The translations under genes and the position numbers were made by a program. Shown here in pieces: positions 27,702 through 36,069 of a DNA stretch of 64,000 bases. Origin of the DNA: Methylomonas paludis (GTDB lineage: Bacteria; Pseudomonadota; Gammaproteobacteria; Methylococcales; Methylomonadaceae); assembly GCF_018734325.1 (NCBI RefSeq), contig NZ_CP073754.1, forward strand, positions 372,001-436,000, written 5' to 3'. The notes under the pieces were generated by a model, which saw only the letters and a list, made by a program, of their open reading frames with translations, did not search any database and was not told the DNA's origin. Position 1 is the stretch's first letter; every line of letters starts with the position of its first letter.

Positions 27702-28322
27702 ATGAGCAGTTCAACTAAAGACAAAATCCTTAAACAAATCGCCGAAAACCCCATCATTCTTTACATGAAAGGGGTGCCCAGTGCACCGGAATGCGGTTTT
27801 TCTGCCAAAGCGGTTGCCATACTCAATACCAGCAAAGTGCCTTATACCTATGTCGATGTGTTAAGAGCGCCGTTTATTCGTGACAAACTGCCGACTGTTT
27901 CCAAATGGCCAACTTTTCCGCAGCTGTTTGTTAACGGTGAACTAATCGGCGGCTGCGATATTATCGAAACGCTGGACAAAGACGGGGTATTGCTGTCTTT
28001 ATTACAATCAGCGCTGCCTAAATCGGCAGAACCTCAGGCTGCGGTGATTAGTCATTCCGAAGTAGATGCCTTAATTGTCCAAGCTTATCCTGACGCAATT
28101 GTCCATATTGTTGGCGAGGGCTGTAATCTGGAAATAGCTGTTATCAGCGATCAATTTGCCGATTTAAGCCTGATTAAACAGCATCAGGGGGTAATGGCTG
28201 CTTTGAACGAACCTCTGGCCTCAGGTCGTCTCCACGCCGTTACTTTAAAAACCTATACCCAGGCGCAATGGCAGGCTCAGCAAAGTGCGGCAAATCCCGG
28301 TTTGTTGCAAATCCAAGTTTAA
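27702..28322 (+). CDS. Monothiol glutaredoxin fused to a BolA domain
   Basis: Residues 1-105 form a monothiol (Grx4/GrxD type) glutaredoxin with active-site CGFS (31-34), WPTFPQLFVNGELIGGCD and the conserved TFP. Residues about 120-200 match a BolA domain (VDALIVQAYPDAIVHI, HQGVMAALNEPL, RLHAVTLKTYT). Monothiol glutaredoxins and BolA proteins bind each other through a shared 2Fe-2S cluster in many organisms; here they are one chain within a nif operon. Likely role: storage or transfer of clusters to nitrogenase components. Confidence 0.88.
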   Translation: MSSSTKDKILKQIAENPIILYMKGVPSAPECGFSAKAVAILNTSKVPYTYVDVLRAPFIRDKLPTVSKWPTFPQLFVNGELIGGCDIIETLDKDGVLLSLLQSALPKSAEPQAAVISHSEVDALIVQAYPDAIVHIVGEGCNLEIAVISDQFADLSLIKQHQGVMAALNEPLASGRLHAVTLKTYTQAQWQAQQSAANPGLLQIQV

Positions 28323-28345
28323 AACTATCTTAAGGAGTAAGTAGC

Positions 28346-28879
28346 ATGGCAAAAGTAGGCATTTTTTTCGGCTCTGATACCGGTAACACTCGTAAAGTTG
28401 CCAAAGCCATCCACAAGCAATTAGGCGATGCGATAGCCGATAAGCCAGTCAATATTCGTAATGCGACCGTCGATGATCTGCTGGCTTATGATGTGTTGAT
28501 ATTGGGTTCACCTACTTATGGTGACGGCGAGCTGCCGGGTTTGTCCAGCGGCAATCAAAATGAAAGTTGGGAAGAGTTTTTGCCGACTCTGGCCGATAGT
28601 GATTTTTCGGCAAAAACCATCGCGTTATTCGGTTTGGGTGATCAGGTGGGTTACGGCAGCAATTTTGTCGATGCCTTAGGGTTTTTATTTGATGCTTTTA
28701 GTGATGTAGGTGCTAATTTTATCGGTTTTACCAGTACCGAAGGTTATGATTTCACACGTTCCAAAGGCGTGCTGGACGATCAGTTTCTGGGCTTGGTGCT
28801 GGATGAAGATAACCAGAAAGAGCTTAGCGAAGCCAGATTAAATGCCTGGCTGGCCGGTATAAGTCCGGCTTGGCAATAA
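28346..28879 (+). CDS. nifF: Flavodoxin, electron donor to nitrogenase
   Basis: Long-chain FMN flavodoxin of 177 residues. The phosphate loop GSDTGNTRKVA is at the N-terminus and the isoalloxazine-binding stretches SPTYGDGELPG and LGDQVGYG follow. Its place in the nif operon after clpX supports NifF. AAGGAG lies upstream of the ATG. Confidence 0.94.
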   Translation: MAKVGIFFGSDTGNTRKVAKAIHKQLGDAIADKPVNIRNATVDDLLAYDVLILGSPTYGDGELPGLSSGNQNESWEEFLPTLADSDFSAKTIALFGLGDQVGYGSNFVDALGFLFDAFSDVGANFIGFTSTEGYDFTRSKGVLDDQFLGLVLDEDNQKELSEARLNAWLAGISPAWQ

Positions 28880-28894
28880 GGTCATTAGCAATTT

Positions 28895-29323
28895 ATGATA
28901 GAACAACAGGCTGTCGTAACCCAGATTAGTACCGGGCAGGTATGGATTAAAAGCTTGCAAAGTGGCGCTTGCGGCGGCTGTATGCAACAAAATACCTGCA
29001 GCACTGCCACCTTGGCAAAACTGCTGCCCAAACGAGAGTTTGCCATTGATTGTGATCTTGGTTTGCAGGTTGGTGACGAAGTAATGGTGGCAATTGATGA
29101 TACCCATCTGCTTGCCACCTCTATCATCATCTATCTGCTGCCTGTAGTGATCATGCTGCTTAGTGTCGGGCTTGCTGATGCCTATCTGTCAGATACTGCT
29201 GCGGCAGGACTGCCCGTGATTGCACTAATTGTCTTGCTGTTGAGTTTCTGGCTGATAAACCGTTGCCAGTCTCTCGTGTTGTTGCATGTCTGTTTTAAAC
29301 CGCAAATTATCAGAAAGTGTTAA
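28895..29323 (+). CDS. RseC/MucC-family membrane protein
   Basis: A 142-residue protein with an N-terminal cysteine cluster (ACGGCMQQNTC, C-x2-C-x5-C), two central hydrophobic spans and a short tail. RseC family members accompany Rnf-type electron transport in the SoxR-reducing system and sigma-E regulation. As the last gene of a nif operon it may belong to a nitrogenase-dedicated electron-transfer route; no rnf gene is in the window. Confidence 0.8.
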   Translation: MIEQQAVVTQISTGQVWIKSLQSGACGGCMQQNTCSTATLAKLLPKREFAIDCDLGLQVGDEVMVAIDDTHLLATSIIIYLLPVVIMLLSVGLADAYLSDTAAAGLPVIALIVLLLSFWLINRCQSLVLLHVCFKPQIIRKC

Positions 29324-29373
29324 AAGCTGATGAGCGCCGCCATCCAGGGGGCGCCCGTTTGCAAATATCAGCT
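29323..29373. terminator. Bidirectional hairpin between convergent genes
   Basis: AAGCTGAT pairs with ATCAGCTT, enclosing a GCGCC/GGCGC inner stem. It spans the gap between the rseC-like and SIR2-like stop codons and probably ends both transcripts. Confidence 0.6.
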
Positions 29374-30230
29374 TAAGCCGCTTCCGATACCCGATTATGC
29401 GCCACCGCTAAAAACTCCTGACAATCGGCTTCAATCAGTTCAAAGCCCATGCGTTCACTAAAGCGTTTTTCCTTATCGGTGGGGTTTTTTCTTATAAACC
29501 AGCCTTTATGTTCGGCGGCTCCATAGACAATGTCGCTCATCACCATCCGTTCAGAGTCCCGGTTTAACGGCAGTCCCAGCAATAGGTATTTTTTACCCTC
29601 CCGATATTCTTTCAGGAATCCCGGAATAGCAAAACCGCCCATCAGCTCGGTAATGTAATCAACATAATCCGCATCCGAGGCCACATAACTGGATTCCGGT
29701 TTAGGAGTCCCCATCGGTTTAAATAATATGGGCAAGTTTTTGTCTACCTGTTGTTCGGGTATTTCAAAATAACTGCTGCCGTCATAATGATAAATTCTAT
29801 ACCGGAAAGCCGCACCTATTACCCGCGATAAACCGACGATTAAAGTATGCTCTTCGTCAGCATAGGTGTCCTGGAGTTGAGTGTCGCGATTAATGTCGAT
29901 CACATATTTGGGCCGCCATTCCGCTACCCAGTCATGAGCCGATGCCCGGCTCCATTCAGTTTGGCCGTAAACCTTATCCAGAAATTGGGTTAAGAAAGCG
30001 CGTCCGCGTTTTAATTCCTGATTCATGGCCGCACGGGGAAACTCAAACATCAGTTTCGGTGCCATCGGTTTGCCGCCATTCATGGCCAGAATCAGGCTGT
30101 TGCTATCAGCCGGAATTGGTTCTCCGCTCACCTTGTTAACCGAATCGAACAAAACCCCAGGCCCCAAATAAGGCACAACTGTGTTATCGTACAATCCGCT
30201 TAAAATTTCAGAAAAAACAGTGTTCGACAT
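29373..30230 (-). CDS. SIR2-like domain protein
   Basis: A 285-residue protein of the SIR2_2 (SIR2-like) group. It starts MSNTVFSEILSGLYDNTVVPYLGPGVL, a Rossmann-like opening, and later has ILFKPMGTPKP, an acidic DADYVDYI and KYLLLGLPLNRD, which correspond to the HG, D/E-x-D/Y and LGxSLxD regions of the family. The catalytic histidine position reads KPMG, so deacylase activity is doubtful. I chose ATG 30230 with GGA upstream over 30242. It is convergent with the nif operon and could be nif-linked, but no sigma-54 promoter was found. Confidence 0.65.
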   Translation of the reverse strand: MSNTVFSEILSGLYDNTVVPYLGPGVLFDSVNKVSGEPIPADSNSLILAMNGGKPMAPKLMFEFPRAAMNQELKRGRAFLTQFLDKVYGQTEWSRASAHDWVAEWRPKYVIDINRDTQLQDTYADEEHTLIVGLSRVIGAAFRYRIYHYDGSSYFEIPEQQVDKNLPILFKPMGTPKPESSYVASDADYVDYITELMGGFAIPGFLKEYREGKKYLLLGLPLNRDSERMVMSDIVYGAAEHKGWFIRKNPTDKEKRFSERMGFELIEADCQEFLAVAHNRVSEAA

Positions 30231-30762
30231 ATTGCATTCCATATAGTTAGAAAGTTATCAACAGCAATAAAGCAATATTCAATCCAGTTTTTAATTTAGC
30301 TGGTTTAAAATCTTTTAACTCAAGATTGACAAGGCCTGTAGCCAGCAGGTACGATTTAGCCCTGAGACTTATCCCTTGCAAATTGTATGGATTCCGACAC
30401 TGGCGGATAACAAAGCGACAAGCGATAGCTAAGTGTGTACTGGCCAGTAGCTGAGGCAACGGCAGAATGTGAGTAATTTGCTTACATCTGTTGGCGTTTT
30501 TCGTTACTAAATTGCCCTCTGCACAAGGTATACACCGAAAAATTCTATAACTGCTACAAAGCCTTATTTATGCAAACGCTCCTGAAAGCTTTTTTACTGG
30601 GCATTTGCATTGACAGACGGCCTTGTTCTGATTTAGAGTTGCCAAAGTTCGTCTTAAATGTTCATCAACAGGGGAGCGGAGCATTTCTGGTCAGTGACTC
30701 GAAATAAATGGTTGGTGAGTGGTTCTTATAACAATAAACTGTAACAATCGGAGCACATTAAT
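30231..30762. other. Intergenic region upstream of the SIR2-like gene and hps
   Basis: No convincing gene. A 70-codon minus-strand frame (30459-30247) lacks a ribosome site and family features. The right part carries the predicted hps promoter and a 5' leader of roughly 115 bases. Confidence 0.5.
30610..30639 (+). promoter_or_regulatory. Sigma-70-type promoter for hps
   Basis: TTGACA (30610-30615), 18-base spacer and TAGAGT (30634-30639). Predicted start near 30646, leaving a leader of about 117 bases. Confidence 0.5.
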
Positions 30763-31407
30763 ATGGCAAGACCATTAATTCAAATCGCATTGGATTCTTT
30801 AGATTTCAATCAAACTGTTGGCCTGGCTGATCAAGTAGCGCCATACGTGGATATTTTTGAAATCGGTACCCCTTGCATCAAATATAACGGCGTTAACCTG
30901 GTTAAAGAATTAAAACAACGTTTCCCAGACAAACTGTTGTTGGTTGACCTGAAAACCATGGACGCAGGTGAATACGAAGCCGGTGCATTCTATGCAGCTG
31001 GCGCAGACATCGTGACCGTACTGGGCGTATCCGGCCTGGCCACCATTGGCGGCGTTATCAAAGCAGCTAAAAAATACGGTGCAGAAGTACAGGTTGACCT
31101 GATCAATGTTGGTGATAAAGCTTATGTTGCCAAAGAATCTGTGAAACTGGGCGCACAAATCGTCGGTATTCACACCGGTCTGGATGCGCAAGCAGCCGGC
31201 CAAACCCCATTTGCCGACTTGCAAGACATCGCGGCTCTGGGCCTGAACGTCAGAATTTCCGTCGCCGGCGGTATCAAACAATCTACTGTACAACAAGTAG
31301 TTGCTTCAGGCGCCACCATCATCGTAGTTGGTGCGGCTATCTACGGTGCACCATCACCAGCTGAAGCTGCTCGCGAGATCCGCGAACTGGTTGATGCTGC
31401 AGCATAA
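30763..31407 (+). CDS. hps: 3-hexulose-6-phosphate synthase
   Basis: Key RuMP-cycle enzyme that fixes formaldehyde onto ribulose 5-phosphate. The decarboxylase-like barrel motifs are intact: IALDSLDF, LLVDLKTMDAGEYEA (the D-x-K-x-x-D type signature) and SVAGGIKQ near the C-terminus. Length is 214 residues. GGAG lies upstream. The usual partner, 6-phospho-3-hexuloisomerase, is not adjacent; tkt follows after a strong terminator. Confidence 0.95.
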   Translation: MARPLIQIALDSLDFNQTVGLADQVAPYVDIFEIGTPCIKYNGVNLVKELKQRFPDKLLLVDLKTMDAGEYEAGAFYAAGADIVTVLGVSGLATIGGVIKAAKKYGAEVQVDLINVGDKAYVAKESVKLGAQIVGIHTGLDAQAAGQTPFADLQDIAALGLNVRISVAGGIKQSTVQQVVASGATIIVVGAAIYGAPSPAEAAREIRELVDAAA

Positions 31408-31446
31408 TTTCGGCTTGCTTGAAAGCTGATACAAATAAGCTGTTAA

Positions 31447-31475
31447 GGACGAGTGGCGTTGCCACTCGTCCTTTT
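31447..31475 (+). terminator. Rho-independent terminator after hps
   Basis: GGACGAGTGGC, GTT loop, GCCACTCGTCC, then TTTTG. A strong 11-bp GC-rich stem 40 bases after the hps stop, suggesting a monocistronic, highly expressed hps message. Confidence 0.9.
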
Positions 31476-31698
31476 GTTTGTTTATAGCAAAGCACCCTGA
31501 ATTTTGAACATACCCGTTTAGTGATTGAACTGTTCTGAATAAACATCAGCCGCAATATCAATACAAATCAACCGGAAATGTCACGGTGTCCTATACGCCG
31601 GTCAAAATCGACTGCCAGCCATAAACCCCAGATTTCTTAAGAACCGGCAATAATTGCCGCTTCTTTAATTGTTTTTACAACTACCTAGGAGACTAACA

Positions 31699-33711
31699 AT
31701 GCCTTCGCGTCGAGATTTAGCGAACGCCATACGCGCACTCAGTATGGATGCCGTGCAAAAAGCCAACTCAGGCCACCCCGGAGCGCCGATGGGGATGGCT
31801 GATATTGCCGAAGTGCTGTGGAACGATTTTTTGCACCACAACCCGGCTAATCCGAAATGGCCAGACCGTGACCGTTTCATATTATCCAACGGCCACGGCT
31901 CTATGCTGCTGTACTCGTTACTGCACCTGAGCGGCTACGACCTGCCGATAGAAGAACTGAAAAACTTCCGCCAACTGCACTCTCGCACCGCCGGTCACCC
32001 TGAATACGGCTATGCACCGGGCGTCGAAACCACCACTGGCCCTTTAGGCCAAGGCATCACCAATGCCGTCGGTTTTGCGCTGGCAGAACGCACCCTGGGC
32101 GGCCAGTTTAACAAACCCGGCCATGAGATCGTCGATCATTACACCTACGTGTTTTTAGGCGACGGTTGCTTAATGGAAGGCATTTCTCACGAAGCCGCCT
32201 CTTTGGCAGGCTCACTGGGCCTGGGTAAACTGATTGCCATCTACGACGACAACAACATTTCCATTGACGGTGAAGTCCGTGGTCACGGCAACGTCAGCGG
32301 CTGGTTCCTGGACAACACCCCAAAACGCTTTGAAGCCTATGGCTGGCACGTCATCCCTAAAGTGGATGGCCACGATGCCGCCGCGATTCAAGCGGCCATT
32401 GCCGAAGCGCGTCAAGTCACCGACAGACCGAGCATTATCTGCGCCCAAACCATTATCGGCTGGGGTTCACCCAACAAAGAAGGCAAAGAAGACTGCCACG
32501 GTGCGGCCCTGGGCGAAGCCGAAGTCGCGGCTACCCGTGAACGTATCGGCTGGCCGTACCCTGCTTTCGAAATACCGGCTGACATCAAATCCGGCTGGGA
32601 TGCCAACAATAAAGGCGCCCGTCTGGAAAGCGAATGGAACGAAAAATTCGAAAAATACCGTGCCGCCTATCCAGAACTGGCTGCCGAATTCGAACGCCGC
32701 ATCGTAGGTCAGCTGCCTAGCGACTGGACCGAAAAAGCCAACGCCTTCATTGCCGCCGTCGATGCCAAAGCTGAAACCATCGCCACCCGCAAAGCTTCAC
32801 AAAACAGCCTGAACGGCTTCGGCCCGCTGTTGCCTGAACTGCTCGGCGGCTCAGCTGACCTGGCCGGCTCCAACCTGACCCTATGGTCAGGCTGCAAAGA
32901 TGTCAACGTCGACGGCTACAACGGCAACTACATCTACTACGGCGTGCGCGAATTCGGCATGTCCGCCATCATGAACGGCCTGGTATTGCACGGCGGCTTC
33001 AAACCTTACGGCGCCACCTTCCTGATGTTCTCGGAATATGCCCGTAACGCCCTGCGGATGGCAGCCCTGATGAAAATCCCCACCATCTTCGTCTACACCC
33101 ACGACTCCATCGGTCTGGGCGAAGACGGCCCGACTCATCAACCGGTCGAACAAACCGCCACCTTGCGACTGATCCCCAACATGCAAGTCTGGCGGCCCTG
33201 TGATGCCGTTGAATCCGCTGTTAGCTGGAAAGCCGCGCTGGAAAGACAAGATGGCCCTAGCACCCTGATCTTCTCGCGCCAAAACCTGCCGCACATCCCG
33301 CGGACAGCTGCGCAAATCGAAGCCATCAGCAAAGGCGGCTACATCCTGAAAGACAGCGCCGGCACCCCGGATGCCATCATCATCGCGACCGGTTCCGAAG
33401 TCGAACTGGCTGTCAAAGCCGCAGAAGCACTGACCGCCAAAGGCAAAAACATCCGCGTGGTGTCCCTGCCGTCGACCAACGTTTTCGAAGCGCAGGATCA
33501 AGCATATCGGGACAGCGTATTGCCGCCTAGCATCAGCAAACGCGTTGTTGTCGAGGCCGGTGTCACCGACACCTGGTGGAAATATGCCGGCAGCAACGGC
33601 AAAGTTGTCGGTTTGGATCGCTTCGGTGAATCCGCTCCTGCGCCTCTGCTGTTCAAAGAATTCGGCTTTACCGTCGAAAATGTTGTCGCTAATGTCGAAG
33701 CAGTGCTTTAA
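31699..33711 (+). CDS. tkt: Transketolase
   Basis: ThDP enzyme moving two-carbon units, regenerating ribulose 5-phosphate for the RuMP cycle. It has the ThDP motif [18 protein letters not shown], the N-terminal [12 protein letters not shown], and [19 protein letters not shown] in the second domain. The ATG at 31699 with AGGAG upstream is preferred over 31669. About 670 residues, as usual. Codon use is C-rich compared with neighbours, consistent with high expression. Confidence 0.96.
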   Translation: MPSRRDLANAIRALSMDAVQKANSGHPGAPMGMADIAEVLWNDFLHHNPANPKWPDRDRFILSNGHGSMLLYSLLHLSGYDLPIEELKNFRQLHSRTAGHPEYGYAPGVETTTGPLGQGITNAVGFALAERTLGGQFNKPGHEIVDHYTYVFLGDGCLMEGISHEAASLAGSLGLGKLIAIYDDNNISIDGEVRGHGNVSGWFLDNTPKRFEAYGWHVIPKVDGHDAAAIQAAIAEARQVTDRPSIICAQTIIGWGSPNKEGKEDCHGAALGEAEVAATRERIGWPYPAFEIPADIKSGWDANNKGARLESEWNEKFEKYRAAYPELAAEFERRIVGQLPSDWTEKANAFIAAVDAKAETIATRKASQNSLNGFGPLLPELLGGSADLAGSNLTLWSGCKDVNVDGYNGNYIYYGVREFGMSAIMNGLVLHGGFKPYGATFLMFSEYARNALRMAALMKIPTIFVYTHDSIGLGEDGPTHQPVEQTATLRLIPNMQVWRPCDAVESAVSWKAALERQDGPSTLIFSRQNLPHIPRTAAQIEAISKGGYILKDSAGTPDAIIIATGSEVELAVKAAEALTAKGKNIRVVSLPSTNVFEAQDQAYRDSVLPPSISKRVVVEAGVTDTWWKYAGSNGKVVGLDRFGESAPAPLLFKEFGFTVENVVANVEAVL

Positions 33712-33736
33712 TAATTAAGATATAGTAGTAAACTGT

Positions 33737-33771
33737 AAAAAACTCCCGCCGTTTATCGGTGGGAGTTTTTA
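33737..33771 (+). terminator. Rho-independent terminator after tkt
   Basis: AAAACTCCCGCCG, TTTAT loop, CGGTGGGAGTTTTT. The T run and stem are clear. Confidence 0.88.
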
Positions 33772-33801
33772 CGTTTTTAACCCAGAGTGATGGTGAACAC
33801 T

Positions 33802-34068
33802 ATGACAATCAAACAAGTGGTTTATGGTTTATTCGTGGCATTCCTGCTGGCAAGCTCTGCAGTAAGCGCCCAAGACTATCCGGCCTCAAATTTCCAGCCT
33901 AAAGTGATTTACAGCAGTGAAGAGGCTGCACCGGCAGCGGTTGCCACAGCGGCGGCCAATCCTTGTATAGCCAGCGCAAGTGCAGTAGCACAAGTTGAGG
34001 TTGACCCCAAATATCCGGCGGCCAATTTTCAGCCCAAAGTAATTTATAGCAGTGCCGATACAAAATAA
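33802..34068 (+). CDS. Small exported protein with duplicated FQPKVIYSS motif
   Basis: An 88-residue protein with a signal peptide (hydrophobic YGLFVAFLLASSAVSA, likely cut after A23). The mature part carries YPASNFQPKVIYSS (26-39) and YPAANFQPKVIYSS (71-84), nearly identical, joined by an alanine-rich linker with one cysteine (C55). I chose ATG 33802 with GGTGA upstream; GTG and ATG codons up to 33787 are also in frame. The family is not recognised. It precedes the TGVAKYL repeat gene by 126 bases. Confidence 0.7.
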   Translation: MTIKQVVYGLFVAFLLASSAVSAQDYPASNFQPKVIYSSEEAAPAAVATAAANPCIASASAVAQVEVDPKYPAANFQPKVIYSSADTK

Positions 34069-34194
34069 GCTCTCCCGGTATAAAAGTGATTACTGGCGAG
34101 TTTTAAACATGAGGTCAGTTACCTCTTAAATAAACGGTGTAAATCAGTTAAAACTGAATCGCACTAACCTACTTACCTTCAGGAGTATTCTCAA

Positions 34195-35556
34195 ATGAAA
34201 AACAACAGTTTGATGAATAGCATATTCGGAATAGTACCGACATTTTTCTTCGGTAGCTCCTCTGCAAAAAGCGTCGCCGAAAATATAGAAGAAAATTCAG
34301 AAAGCAGTCAGCTTACCGGTGTCGCTCGGTATTTGCAAAAGCTGGAGCCACAAATTCAGGTAGCAGACGAAGCCGAAAACCTGACAGGTGTAGCGCGCTA
34401 TCTGGCTCGGCAACAGCCGGTAGTAGAAGCTCCAGTAGCAGAAGAAATCGAAGCTGAGATTGAAGCAGAACCGATAGTTGAAACGGCCTTAGAAATAGAA
34501 GAACAGCCGCAAATCAGTGGTGTAGAAAAATATTTAACACTACAACAAGCCAATCGTATTACCGGTGTCGCCAAATATTTGGTTAAACAGACCATTCAGG
34601 ACAGAGCCACCCCGGTAACCGGCGTTGCCAAATACGTCACCAACCATGAGCGCGAAACTCAATTGGTCACTGGTGTAGCCAAGTATTTGACCAAACAGCA
34701 ATTTTCAGATCATGCGGCCCCAGCTGTTACTGGTGTGGCTAAATACGTACTCAAACAGGATTTGCTTGCCAAAGATGCACCAGTTGCTACTAGCGTGACT
34801 AAATACCTGTCAAAACAAATCCAGTTGGCAAAAGACGCACCGGTATTAACTGGCGTTGCCAAATATTTACAGCAGTTGGATCGGCTTGCCAAGGCACATC
34901 AACCTTTGACCGGTGTTGCCAAATTCCTGGCTGAGCAGGCCATCCAGGACCGCAAAGAGGCTGCAGCAGCATTAGTCGCGCGCTATATCGAGCAGGAACT
35001 CAAATTGCAGCAAGAAAAAGCCGCCATTGTTGCTGAAAGCTCTGCTGAGTTGACTCTGGTGGAAGCGGATGTAGAGAATGAAGAGTCGGCTGGTTCCGGT
35101 GTTGCCAAATATTTGGCGAAACTGGCATCGTCCGAAAGTCAGGCCGGCAAAGCCACCGGCGTGGCAAAATATCTGGCCAAACAGCTCCAGATCCAAAGTC
35201 AAATCGAGCCGCCAAGTGGTGTTGCCAAATATCTGGCCAAACAGGCGATACTGGCTAAACAACAACCTGCTCTTACCGGTGTCAGCAAATATCTGGTCAA
35301 ACAGAAATTAACCGCAAAACCTAAAGTAGAAGCCAGTACCGTCAGTAAATATTTGGCTCTACATCAAGTTCCGGAAAACTCAGCCCAGGACGTAACCGGT
35401 GTAGCCAAATACTTGCACAAACAGGAAGTGTTACATAAAGATACACCTGCGGCATCTGGAGTGGCAAAATATTTGGCTAAACAAAGTCTGCAACCCAAAG
35501 ATTCCGGTATAGCCAGAACCACAGGTGTAGAGAAATATTTGCGCAAACAGGCTTAA
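34195..35556 (+). CDS. Multi-repeat TGVAKYL protein of unknown function
   Basis: A 453-residue protein. After a 39-residue N-terminus with a short hydrophobic patch (SIFGIVPTFFFG, not a clear signal peptide) it consists of 19 copies of a motif close to [LV]-T-G-V-A-K-Y-L-x-K-Q. Most copies are spaced 19-21 residues apart with linkers rich in A, K, Q, D and P; copies 2 and 11 are followed by longer acidic linkers. T/S before G looks like a helix cap and P ends several units, suggesting short amphipathic helices on a flexible chain. It ends on a repeat (GVEKYLRKQA). CAGGAG precedes the ATG. A scaffold or multivalent binding role is inference only; the family is not recognised. Confidence 0.85.
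   Translation: MKNNSLMNSIFGIVPTFFFGSSSAKSVAENIEENSESSQLTGVARYLQKLEPQIQVADEAENLTGVARYLARQQPVVEAPVAEEIEAEIEAEPIVETALEIEEQPQISGVEKYLTLQQANRITGVAKYLVKQTIQDRATPVTGVAKYVTNHERETQLVTGVAKYLTKQQFSDHAAPAVTGVAKYVLKQDLLAKDAPVATSVTKYLSKQIQLAKDAPVLTGVAKYLQQLDRLAKAHQPLTGVAKFLAEQAIQDRKEAAAALVARYIEQELKLQQEKAAIVAESSAELTLVEADVENEESAGSGVAKYLAKLASSESQAGKATGVAKYLAKQLQIQSQIEPPSGVAKYLAKQAILAKQQPALTGVSKYLVKQKLTAKPKVEASTVSKYLALHQVPENSAQDVTGVAKYLHKQEVLHKDTPAASGVAKYLAKQSLQPKDSGIARTTGVEKYLRKQA
34312..35553 (+). repeat. Nineteen in-frame copies of the TGVAKYL unit
   Basis: Typical unit is about 60 bases. Copies differ at many third-codon positions while the GVAKYL residues are kept, so the array is under protein-level constraint and is not a recent slippage product. 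The most divergent copies are 3 (SGVEKYL), 8 (TSVTKYL), 10 (TGVAKFL), 11 (ALVARYI) and 16 (STVSKYL). Confidence 0.85.
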
Positions 35557-35559
35557 TAT

Positions 35560-35608
35560 AAACCCTGGTTGTCCTGGGCAGATAAGCCCAGACACTTCCG
35601 GGGTTTGT
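35560..35608 (+). terminator. Nested hairpin after the repeat gene
   Basis: AAACCCTGG pairs with CCGGGGTTT (one mismatch) around an inner CTGGGC/GCCCAG stem. It follows the stop by a few bases; only a short T tract follows. Confidence 0.55.
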
Positions 35609-35730
35609 TAGCAAGAACATTTCAGACAATATCCTGGCAAGCGTTGAGTGTCGACCTTAACATCCCTGATTAATACAGATATGTTGAAACTGTATTATTA
35701 TTGACTTTAAACTGATTAATTGAGATCGAC

Positions 35731-36069
35731 ATGCGTCAATATTTTATCTTCAGCCTGGTGCTGTTCTCGCCGCTGGTTTTTGCAGCGGATGGTAACGAGC
35801 CTGCCGCCGTGCCCGAGCCACCGGAATTACCAATGCCGGTACATTCGGGAGAAGAAATGGAGCCGGATATTACCATTACCCGAAAAGGCGAAGAAACCAT
35901 CCAAGAGTATCGGCGCAACGGTAAGCTGTATATGATCAAAATTATTCCGCAGATAGGCCCGGCCTATTACATGCTGGATACCAATGGCGATGGCCAGATG
36001 GATGTAAAAAAGAACGATATGGACAGAAACACCAATATCAATCTGTGGAATATATTTCAATGGGATTGA
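35731..36069 (+). CDS. DUF2782-family exported protein
   Basis: A 112-residue protein with a signal peptide (FIFSLVLFSPLVFA, cut before ADG), a proline-rich linker and the DUF2782 core: PDITITRKGEETIQEYRRNG, LYMIKIIPQIGPAYYMLDT and a D-x-D-G-D-like DTNGDGQMD. Homologues are widespread in gammaproteobacteria; function is unknown. Confidence 0.82.
   Translation: MRQYFIFSLVLFSPLVFAADGNEPAAVPEPPELPMPVHSGEEMEPDITITRKGEETIQEYRRNGKLYMIKIIPQIGPAYYMLDTNGDGQMDVKKNDMDRNTNINLWNIFQWD

Noticed and set aside
30247-30459. 70-codon minus-strand frame upstream of the SIR2-like gene
   Set aside because: No ribosome site and no recognisable features; likely chance.
32887-33501. 204-codon minus-strand frame opposite tkt
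   Set aside because: Antisense shadow of GC-rich codons in transketolase.
34312-35553. Regular 60-bp repeats considered as a CRISPR or non-coding tandem array
   Set aside because: Repeats keep one reading frame, vary at silent positions and have no unique spacers of constant length; they are protein repeats.
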